Shown here one piece after another: positions 1 to 6,196 of a DNA stretch of 18,092 nucleotides. The position numbers and the translations under genes are program-made. How positions within the stretch are numbered: position 1 is the stretch's first letter; each line of letters starts with the position of its first letter. Below the pieces are notes generated by a model that ran no database searches, had not been told where the DNA came from, and saw only the letters and a program-made list of their open reading frames with translations. Source of the stretch: CAIKZZ01 sp035524495 (lineage in GTDB: Bacteria; Pseudomonadota; Gammaproteobacteria; Steroidobacterales; Steroidobacteraceae); contig DATKOR010000057.1 in NCBI GenBank assembly GCA_035524495.1, positions 1 through 18,092 of the forward strand, in the 5' to 3' direction.

Positions 1-494
1 TGCGCGGCGAAATACGCGGCCGCCGCCTGGATCTCCTCGGCGCTCGCCGCCTTCGCGGTCGCGATCATGAGCTCGGTCGGCAGGTACCGCCCGGGCCAGG
101 CGCCTCTTCGTTCGCCGCTCTTGAAGCCCGCGACCTGCGCGACGATGTAGGACGCCGGCAGCCCCGCGAGCGAGGCGTTCTCGGGGCGTCCCTGGCCGCC
201 CGGCGTGTGGCAGTAGCCGCAGGCGAACACCAGGGGCTTGCGGCCGTGCGCGACGACCTCCGGCATCGGGTCGTGCGAGGCGGGATGCCAGTCGGGGCCC
301 GAGTACAGGTCCGCGAGGACCGCGCGGCTGTAGCGCCGGTGCGAGCCCGGCACGCGCGCGACCGCCGACACCGACGCGCCGTCCGGGGAGTTCTCCGGGT
401 AGAGCCACGCCGGCACGACCGGCTCCGCGGCGAGCGCCGCGCCCGCCGCGAAGTGCAGGAGCGCGAGCAGAGCGCTAGCGCAGCGTCTCGCCAA
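1..494 (-). CDS. Exported c-type cytochrome (3' end cut by window edge)
   Basis: The reading frame starts at a TTG (494-492) and runs off the left edge of the window, giving at least 164 residues. The N-terminus looks like a Sec signal peptide: a short n-region with two arginines, a hydrophobic Leu/Ala-rich core and a small-residue AALAA segment before Glu, so a periplasmic location is inferred. One haem-attachment motif, CGYCH, is visible at 221-207. The sequence after it (GLPASYIV, then a charged FKSGERRG segment) resembles small class I cytochromes c. A Met that could be the sixth haem ligand occurs in LPTELMIA further downstream. GGAG sits 4 nt before the TTG, inside the last codons of the dienelactone hydrolase gene, and the two genes overlap by 20 nt, so translation is probably coupled. 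The electron-transfer partner is unknown. The TTG start is inferred; the haem motif is seen directly. Confidence 0.82.
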   Translation of the reverse strand, partial: MARRCASALLALLHFAAGAALAAEPVVPAWLYPENSPDGASVSAVARVPGSHRRYSRAVLADLYSGPDWHPASHDPMPEVVAHGRKPLVFACGYCHTPGGQGRPENASLAGLPASYIVAQVAGFKSGERRGAWPGRYLPTELMIATAKAASAEEIQAAAAYFAA

Positions 495-1167
495 GGAACT
501 CCAGCGTCCGGGTCCAGGCGAGCGCCGCCTGCTCGGCGTCGTGCTTGAGGTACGGCAGGTGCTTGTCGTCCGCGGTCTCGTTCGCAAACGCGTGGCTCGC
601 GTCGTAGCGATGGAACGTGTAGCGGACGCCCGCGGCCTTGAGCTTCTGCTCGAGCGCGTCGACCTTCGCGATCGGGAACACCGAGTCGCGCGTCGCGTAG
701 TGGCCGAGCAGCGGCACCTTGATGCGCGTCGCGTCGAGGTACTCGAGCGGCGGGAACCCGTACCAGGGTATGGCGGCATCGAGCTCGGGGACTTTCGCCG
801 CCGCGAGGAGCGTGAGCGCGCCGCCCATGCAGTAGCCCATGACCGCGACGCGCGCGCTCCCGGTCGCCTTCAGCTGCTGCACCGAGGCGCGCACGTCCTG
901 CGAGGCCGCGTCGCCGAAGTCGAGGCCCTTCATCAGGTGCTCGGCCTCGTTCGCGCCCTCGGCGACCTTGCCGCGAAAGAGGTCCGGGACGAGCGCGCGG
1001 TAGCCCGCGGCCGCGACCCGGTCGGCGACGCCCCTGATCTGCGCGTTGAGGCCCCACCACTCCTGGATCACGACGACGCCGGGCGCCGCGGCGCCCGCGG
1101 CCGGCTCGGCGAGGTAACCGGCGAGTTCGCGGCCGTCCGGTCGCCGGTAGCGGATCATCGTGCCCAT
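475..1167 (-). CDS. Dienelactone hydrolase family alpha/beta hydrolase
   Basis: The 230-residue product has the length and layout of the dienelactone hydrolase family. The nucleophile elbow GYCMGG gives Cys113, with Asp161 (ATRDSVF) and His192 (DASHAF) completing a Cys-Asp-His triad. The EWWGL motif near residues 36-40 holds the Glu that interacts with the Cys in this family. Family members open the lactone ring of dienelactones in chlorocatechol breakdown, but many have other ester or lactone substrates. No catechol-pathway gene lies nearby, so the substrate cannot be stated. No signal peptide is seen, so it is probably cytoplasmic. A strong Shine-Dalgarno GGAGGA (1180-1175) precedes the ATG by about 7 nt. 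The gene begins 15 nt after the fadD stop codon and its 3' end overlaps the cytochrome gene, so it probably belongs to the same operon. Confidence 0.9.
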   Translation of the reverse strand: MGTMIRYRRPDGRELAGYLAEPAAGAAAPGVVVIQEWWGLNAQIRGVADRVAAAGYRALVPDLFRGKVAEGANEAEHLMKGLDFGDAASQDVRASVQQLKATGSARVAVMGYCMGGALTLLAAAKVPELDAAIPWYGFPPLEYLDATRIKVPLLGHYATRDSVFPIAKVDALEQKLKAAGVRYTFHRYDASHAFANETADDKHLPYLKHDAEQAALAWTRTLEFLGETLR

Positions 1168-1182
1168 CGCGCGGTCCTCCGG

Positions 1183-2862
1183 TCAGGGCTTCTTGTGAAG
1201 CTCGTCTCTGAGCGCCCGGCGCAGGATCTTGCCGACGTTGGTCTTCGGCAGCTCGTCGCGGAAGTACACGTGCTTCGGCACCTTGTAGCCGGTCAGCTCT
1301 TTGCGCGCGAAGTCGATGACCTGCTCCTCGGTCAGCGACGGGTCCTTGCGCACGATGTAGACGGCGACGACCTCGCCCGAGCGCTCGTCGGGCTGCGCGA
1401 CGGCCGCGACCTCGAGCACGCCCGGGTGGCGGGCGATCACGCCCTCGACCTCGTTCGGGTACACGTTGAAGCCCGACACCAGGATCATGTCCTTCTTGCG
1501 GTCCTCGATGTAGACGAAGCCGGCGGAGTCCATGTGGCCGACGTCGCCGGTGCGCAGCCAGCCGCCGTCGATCATCACGTTGGCGGTCTCGTCGGGCCGG
1601 TTCCAGTAGCCGCGCATGACCTGCGGTCCGCGCACGCAGATCTCGCCGGTCTCGTTGATCGGCAGCTCGCGCCCCGAGTCGTCGCGGATCGTGATGTCGG
1701 TCGAGGGCATCGGCAGCCCGATCGAGTTGTTGAAGTCGGTGTCCTTCGGGTTCGTCGTCGCGACCGGCGAGGTCTCGGTCAGGCCCCAGCCCTGCAGCAG
1801 CACGCAGCCGGTCATCGCCTTCCAGCGCTCGGCGACCGCGCCCTGCAGCGCCATGCCGCCGGCGACGCACGACACCATGCGCGTGAAGTCGACCTCGGCG
1901 AAGGCGGGTGTGTTCAGCAGCCCGTTGAAGAGCGTGTTGACGCCGTAGTAGACGCTGCAGCGGTACTTCTTGAGGTCCTTGACGAACGCCGCCATGTCGC
2001 GCGGGTTGGTGATCAGCACGGTGTGGCCGCCGTTGTGCAGCCACACGAGCGCGATCGAGGTCAGCGCGAAGATGTGGTAGAGCGGCAGCGCGCCGACGAT
2101 GACCTGCTGGTCCTCGGGCGCCAGCGCGTACTGGCCGAGCCAGGCGTGCGCCTGCAGCGTGTTTGCGACCATGTTCCGGTGCGTCAGGATCGCGCCCTTC
2201 GCGACGCCGGTGGTGCCACCCGTGTACTGCAGGAACGCGACGTCGTCGAGCGCGAGGCCCGGGTCCTCGAGGTTGACCCACTTGCCCTGCTCGAGGACGC
2301 TCACGAACGAGTGCGCCTGCGGCAGCGTGTACGGGCGCACCTGCTTGCGGACGTTCCTGAGCACGAAGTTGACGATCGGCCCCTTCGGGAAGCCCAGGAG
2401 GTCGCCGATCCCGGTGACGATGACCTCCTCGATGTCGGTCTGGTCGAGGCAGGCCTCGAGGATGTGGGCGGCGTTCTCGAAGATCACGATCGCCTTGGCG
2501 CCGGAGTCCTTCAGCTGGTGCTCGAGCTCGCGGTGGGTGTAGAGCGGGTTGGTGTTGACGACCGTGAGCCCCGCCCGCAGCGCCCCGAACAGCGCGATCG
2601 GGTACTGCAGGATGTTCGGCATCATGAGCGCGATGCGATCGCCGCGCTTCAGCCGCGCCTCCTTCTGCAGCCACGCGCCGAACGCGCGGCTCATGGCGTT
2701 CAGCTGCGCGAAGGTAATCGTGCGGTCGAAGTTCGTGTACGCGGGGCGGTCGGCGAAGCGCGCGGACGACTCGTCAAAGAGGTGCGCGAGCGAACGGAAC
2801 TGCTCGGGGTTGATCTCGGCGGGCACGCCCGGCGGATAGGATTTCAGCCAGAGCTTTTCCAC
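1183..2862 (-). CDS. fadD: Long-chain fatty acid-CoA ligase FadD
   Basis: This adenylate-forming enzyme activates free fatty acids to acyl-CoA using ATP and CoA, the entry step of beta-oxidation. It acts at the cytoplasmic face of the inner membrane. The ATP-binding motif YTGGTTGVAKG lies at about residues 213-223. It is followed by LPLYHIFALT, GWGLTETSP, WLRTGDVG and the KKDMILVSGFNVYPNE linker, and the C-terminal catalytic-lysine motif NVGKILRR (Lys about 545). The match to E. coli FadD is nearly collinear, including the N-terminus. A GTG at 2862 reads VEKLWLKSYP, aligning with MKKVWLNRYP of E. coli, and has GGGG about 6 nt upstream. A GTG at 2868 or a TTG at 2889 would add 2 or 9 residues. 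The product is about 559 residues, the usual length. It lies downstream of the transporter-acyltransferase fusion and 15 nt before the hydrolase gene. Confidence 0.94.
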   Translation of the reverse strand: MEKLWLKSYPPGVPAEINPEQFRSLAHLFDESSARFADRPAYTNFDRTITFAQLNAMSRAFGAWLQKEARLKRGDRIALMMPNILQYPIALFGALRAGLTVVNTNPLYTHRELEHQLKDSGAKAIVIFENAAHILEACLDQTDIEEVIVTGIGDLLGFPKGPIVNFVLRNVRKQVRPYTLPQAHSFVSVLEQGKWVNLEDPGLALDDVAFLQYTGGTTGVAKGAILTHRNMVANTLQAHAWLGQYALAPEDQQVIVGALPLYHIFALTSIALVWLHNGGHTVLITNPRDMAAFVKDLKKYRCSVYYGVNTLFNGLLNTPAFAEVDFTRMVSCVAGGMALQGAVAERWKAMTGCVLLQGWGLTETSPVATTNPKDTDFNNSIGLPMPSTDITIRDDSGRELPINETGEICVRGPQVMRGYWNRPDETANVMIDGGWLRTGDVGHMDSAGFVYIEDRKKDMILVSGFNVYPNEVEGVIARHPGVLEVAAVAQPDERSGEVVAVYIVRKDPSLTEEQVIDFARKELTGYKVPKHVYFRDELPKTNVGKILRRALRDELHKKP

Positions 2863-2991
2863 GCGCACCCCGTCGTTGTTGCGGCGCAATAGAGGAGCCG
2901 CCGCTGTCTGTCCCTAACGCTATCGACCGCTCCCGCGCCGCGCAAGGGAGCAATGCGCGCGGGGGATCCGTAGCGTCCGAAGCGCTCTGCC
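2863..2991. other. Gap between the lplT-plsC fusion and fadD: candidate promoter and hairpin
   Basis: This 129-bp stretch separates the stop of the transporter-acyltransferase gene from the fadD start. It carries an inverted repeat, GCTCCC at 2929-2934 and GGGAGC at 2946-2951, with an 11-nt GC-rich loop. No T-run follows on the leftward strand, so it is a poor intrinsic terminator and could equally be an operator. On the leftward strand TTGCGC (2945-2940) and TAGCGT (2922-2917) are spaced by 17 bp and could be a weak sigma-70 promoter for fadD. If that is right, fadD can be expressed separately from tesA and the fusion gene. Confidence 0.3.
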
Positions 2992-4866
2992 TCAGGCGCG
3001 CGCGCCGCGCAGCACCGCGACGGCATCGTGCAGCGCTTCGGGCGTGACGGCCGAGGGCTGAACGGGCGCGCCGATCGCGACGCCGATCCGCGCCCACAGC
3101 CGTCGCGGCACGAGCCGCGCGAGCCCGCGGTAGCGGCGCGAGAACGCCGAGCCCCAGAGCCCCGAGAGCGCGACCGGAACGACCGGTACCGGGTGCTCCT
3201 GCATGATGCGCATCAGGCCCGGGCGGAACGCCCCGATCGTCCCGTCCGCGGTCAGGCGCCCTTCCGGGAAGATGCACACGAGCGCCCCCCCGCGAAGCTC
3301 GGCGAGCACCTGCGCGAAAGCCGCCTCGCGGACCGCGCGGTCCTCGCTCGCCGGCGCGATCGGGATCGCCTTCATGCCCCGGAACACGAGGTTGACGAGC
3401 GGGATCTTGAAGATCGACGCCTCCATGACGAAGCGCATCGGCCGGTGGACCGCGGCCGAGAGCACGAGGGCGTCGGCGAAGCTCACGTGGTTGCAGACGA
3501 CGAGCGCCGGGCCCGTGGCGGGCACGTTCTCGAGCCCGGTCACCGTCAGCCGGTAGAGCACCCGCGTCACGAGCCACGCGAGGAAGCGCAGCAGGAACTC
3601 GGGCACGCGCGCGTAGATGAACGCGGTCACGGCGAAGTTCAGGATCGCCCCGACCAGCAGCACCTCGCGGATCGTCGCGCCGCGCTTGAGCAGCAGCGCC
3701 CCGAACAGCGCCGCGACCACCATGAAGATCGCGTTCCAGATGCTGTTGGCGCTGACCACCCGCGAGACGAAGTCGCTGCGGGTCCGGTGCTGCATCAGCG
3801 CATAGAGCGGCACGATGTAGAGGCCCCCGAAGAGCCCGATCAGCGTGAAGTCGACGAGGATGTGCCGCCCGAAGCCGGTCGCGAGGATGTCCCAGGGATC
3901 CATCAGCGCCGTCGGTGCCGCGGTCGGGGAGGCGAAGAAGACGTCGATGCCGAACACCGTGAGCCCGAGCGACCCGAGCGGCACGAGGCCGATCTCGAGC
4001 CGCCGCCCCGAGAGTCGCTCGCAGAGCATCGAGCCGACGCCGACGCCCACCGAGAACGCGAGCAGGAGCTCGGTGAAGACCTGCTCGGTGCCGTGCAGCG
4101 CGACCTTGGCGAACAGCGGCAGCTGCGCGACGACGAGCGCGCCGTAGAACCAGAACCACGAGACGCCGAGGATCGCGAGGAACACCGTGCGATCGGCCGC
4201 GGCGGCCTTCAGGTTGTCGAGGGAGGAGCGCGCGATGTTGGCGTCGATCCTGAGCCCGCGCGCCGCGCGCGGCATCGACGGGATCAAGAGGCTCACGAGC
4301 AGCCCCGCGAGCGCGATCGAGAACAGGCCGCCGACCAGCACCGAGAGGCGGTGCGCCGCCGCGAACACGCCGGCGAGCACCTGGCCGAGCAGGATCGCGA
4401 CGAAAGTCCCCATCTCGAGCAGCGCGTTGCCGCCGACGAGCTCGTCCGCGACCAGCACCTGCGGCAGGCAGCCGTACTTCGCCGGTGCGAAGAACGTCGA
4501 GTGCGAGCCCATCAGGAAGAGCGCGAGCAGCAGCAGCCAGATGTTGTGGATCGCAAAGCCGACGCCCGCGAGCGCCATGATGCCGACTTCGCAGGCCTTG
4601 ACGATGCGCATCACGACCGCCTTGTCGAAGCGGTCGGCGAGCTGGCCGGCGAGCCCGGAAAACAGCACGAACGGCAGGATGAAGACGCCGTTGCCGAGCT
4701 GCGTCAGCAGCACCGGGTCGATCGCGGTGTAGGCCGCGGTGTCGAAGGTCGCGACCAGCAGCAGCGCGTTCTTGTAGACGTTGTCGTTGAACGCCCCGAG
4801 CGCCTGCGTCACGAAGAACGGCAGGAAGCGCCGTTCGCTCAGCAGCCGGAACTGGCTGTCGGCCAT
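2992..4866 (-). CDS. MFS lysophospholipid transporter (LplT-like) fused to PlsC-type acyltransferase
   Basis: The 624-residue protein has two parts. Residues 1-430 form a multi-helix MFS membrane domain whose N-terminus (FLPFFVTQALGAFNDNVYKN) is characteristic of LplT and of the fused LplT-Aas proteins. The cytoplasmic loop motif LADRFDK is at about 76-82. Residues 440-624 form a PlsC/LPLAT domain with NHVSFAD (His460, Asp465; the HX4D catalytic motif) and FPEGRLT (533-539; acceptor-binding motif). In the known family the transporter flips lysophospholipids such as 2-acyl-glycerophosphoethanolamine to the inner leaflet and the acyltransferase re-acylates them. The acyl-ACP synthetase domain that follows in the three-domain versions is absent: the protein stops soon after the acyltransferase. 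fadD lies 129 bp downstream. The ATG shares one base with the tesA stop (TGATG), indicating coupled translation. The substrate is inferred from family membership. Confidence 0.88.
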   Translation of the reverse strand: MADSQFRLLSERRFLPFFVTQALGAFNDNVYKNALLLVATFDTAAYTAIDPVLLTQLGNGVFILPFVLFSGLAGQLADRFDKAVVMRIVKACEVGIMALAGVGFAIHNIWLLLLALFLMGSHSTFFAPAKYGCLPQVLVADELVGGNALLEMGTFVAILLGQVLAGVFAAAHRLSVLVGGLFSIALAGLLVSLLIPSMPRAARGLRIDANIARSSLDNLKAAAADRTVFLAILGVSWFWFYGALVVAQLPLFAKVALHGTEQVFTELLLAFSVGVGVGSMLCERLSGRRLEIGLVPLGSLGLTVFGIDVFFASPTAAPTALMDPWDILATGFGRHILVDFTLIGLFGGLYIVPLYALMQHRTRSDFVSRVVSANSIWNAIFMVVAALFGALLLKRGATIREVLLVGAILNFAVTAFIYARVPEFLLRFLAWLVTRVLYRLTVTGLENVPATGPALVVCNHVSFADALVLSAAVHRPMRFVMEASIFKIPLVNLVFRGMKAIPIAPASEDRAVREAAFAQVLAELRGGALVCIFPEGRLTADGTIGAFRPGLMRIMQEHPVPVVPVALSGLWGSAFSRRYRGLARLVPRRLWARIGVAIGAPVQPSAVTPEALHDAVAVLRGARA

Positions 4867-5525
4867 CAGCGGCCCCGCACCGGCGCGCCGAGCAGCGGCT
4901 TGAGGCCCTTCCAGACGTTGTCCAGCAGCTGCCCCTGCACGCGCGCGGCGGGGTGCAGGTGGTCGGCCTGGAAGTTCTGCTCCTCGGGCGCGATCCCGGC
5001 GAACAGCGAGGGCACGAGCGCGACGCGCCGCTCCTTCGCGACCGCGGCGAAGCTCGCGCGGTAGCGCTCGGTGTACTCGGGACCGTAGTTGTTCGGCATC
5101 ACGGTCCCGACGATCAGCACGCGCGCGCCGGCGGCGCGCGCCTCATCGACGATCGCGGCCAGGTTCCGCTTGAGCTCGGTGATCGGCAGTCCGCGCAGCC
5201 CGTCGTTGCCGCCGAGCTCGACGACGACGAGCGCCGGGCGCTGGCGCTCGAGGACCCGCGGCAGGCGCGCGAGGCCGCCCGCGGAGGTCTCGCCGCTGAC
5301 GCTGGCGTTGACCACGCGGTACCCGTAACCTTGCTCGGCGAGCCGCCGCTCGAGCAGCGCCACCCAGCCCTCCTCGACGCGGATCCCGTACGCGGCACTC
5401 AACGAATCGCCGAGCACCACGAGCGCCGGCGGCGCGGCAGGTGGCGCATCGGCCGCGAGTGCGCGCGCCCCGACGAGCGCGATCAGGATCACGAGGCGCG
5501 CCAGGCGCCGGCGAGCGAGGTTCAA
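4866..5525 (-). CDS. tesA: TesA-type SGNH/GDSL esterase (lysophospholipase L1 / thioesterase I), exported
   Basis: The 219-residue product has all SGNH blocks: GDSLS with nucleophile Ser41, Gly78 in VSGETSAGG, Asn107 in GGND, and Asp188/His191 in DHLHP. This is the pattern of TesA/arylesterase proteins, which hydrolyse lysophospholipids, acyl thioesters and aryl esters in the periplasm. A signal peptide is clear: RRR near residues 5-7, a hydrophobic LVILIALVGA core and an ALA-A cleavage site near residues 22-25. The start is a TTG at 5525-5523, chosen because it places the signal peptide properly. Longer in-frame starts would run into the oppositely transcribed ybbA gene. No good Shine-Dalgarno precedes it, which is a weak point. 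It is divergent from ybbA with one base between the start codons, and its stop overlaps the start of the transporter-acyltransferase gene. The tesA/ybbAP synteny matches E. coli. Confidence 0.92.
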   Translation of the reverse strand: MNLARRRLARLVILIALVGARALAADAPPAAPPALVVLGDSLSAAYGIRVEEGWVALLERRLAEQGYGYRVVNASVSGETSAGGLARLPRVLERQRPALVVVELGGNDGLRGLPITELKRNLAAIVDEARAAGARVLIVGTVMPNNYGPEYTERYRASFAAVAKERRVALVPSLFAGIAPEEQNFQADHLHPAARVQGQLLDNVWKGLKPLLGAPVRGR

Positions 5526-5529
5526 GTTG
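5517..5529 (+). promoter_or_regulatory. Ribosome-binding site and TTG start of ybbA, inside the tesA coding region
   Basis: GAGG at 5517-5520 is followed after 6 nt by the TTG at 5527-5529. No ATG or GTG is in frame close by upstream, and the next in-frame candidates downstream would remove the first strand of the nucleotide-binding domain, so this site fixes the start. The site lies on the opposite strand of tesA codons 2-3. Confidence 0.7.
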
Positions 5530-6195
5530 CAGGTACTCGAGTCACGCCACGTCAGCAAGGAGGTTAGCAGCCCCGACGGAACGCTGACCATCGTCGACGA
5601 CGTGAGTTTCGGCGTCGAGCGCGGCCAGTCGCTCGCGATCGTCGGGCCGTCGGGCTCGGGGAAGTCGACGCTGCTCGCGATCCTCGCCGGCCTTGACACG
5701 CCGACGCGCGGCAGCGTGTTCCTGAACGGCACCGAGCTCAACACGCTCGACGAGGACGGGCGCGCCGCGGCCCGCGCGCGCCACGTCGGCTTCGTGTTCC
5801 AGGCCTTCCACCTCATCGCCTCGCTGACCGCGCTCGAGAACGTGATGCTGCCGCTCGAGCTCGCCGGCGAGCGCGACGCCGCGGCGAGCGCGCGGGCGGC
5901 GCTCGAGGCCGTCGGGCTCGCGGCGCGCATCGCCCATTATCCGCGCCAGCTGTCGGGCGGCGAGCAGCAGCGCGTCGCGCTCGCGCGCGCCTTCGTCGGC
6001 CGGCCCGACATCCTGTTCGCCGACGAGCCGACCGGCAACCTCGACAGCGCGACCGGGGCGCGGGTCGCGGAGCTGCTCTTTGGCCTCAACCGCGCGGCGC
6101 ACACGACGCTCGTGCTCGTGACCCACGAGCGCGACCTCGCACGCCGCTGCGACCGGGTGCTCGAGCTCGACGCCGGCCGCCTGGTCGGGTCCTGA
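5527..6195 (+). CDS. ybbA: ABC transporter ATP-binding protein, YbbA type
   Basis: The 222-residue nucleotide-binding subunit has Walker A GPSGSGKST (40-48), the Q-loop Gln92, signature LSGGEQQR (142-149), Walker B ILFADEP (162-168) and switch His200. This is a complete set for ATP hydrolysis. Its size and sequence style are those of the MacB/LolD/YbbA group, which partners with FtsX-like permeases. The start is TTG, with GAGG 6 nt upstream. One base separates its stop from the ATG of the permease, so the two form an operon. In E. coli ybbAP is also divergent from tesA; the transported substrate of that system is not established. Promoter elements would have to lie within tesA, since there is no intergenic space. 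Confidence 0.94.
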   Translation: MQVLESRHVSKEVSSPDGTLTIVDDVSFGVERGQSLAIVGPSGSGKSTLLAILAGLDTPTRGSVFLNGTELNTLDEDGRAAARARHVGFVFQAFHLIASLTALENVMLPLELAGERDAAASARAALEAVGLAARIAHYPRQLSGGEQQRVALARAFVGRPDILFADEPTGNLDSATGARVAELLFGLNRAAHTTLVLVTHERDLARRCDRVLELDAGRLVGS

Positions 6196-6196
6196 G

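Noticed and set aside
65..2674. Very long open frames on the strand opposite, or in other frames, to fadD, the transporter fusion, ybbP and fadE (up to more than 900 codons)
   Set aside because: They are Arg/Pro/Ala or Arg/Glu/His-rich, have no recognisable motif, and lie exactly antisense or out of frame to genes with clear family matches. High GC content removes stop codons from such frames.
2929..2951. Intrinsic terminator after the transporter-acyltransferase gene
   Set aside because: The stem is 6 bp with an 11-nt loop and no T-run on the transcribed strand, so it was kept only as an unassigned hairpin.
5526..5930. In-frame extension of tesA upstream of 5525
   Set aside because: It runs across the ybbA coding region, is Ser/Ala/Arg-rich, and would put the signal peptide in the middle of the protein.
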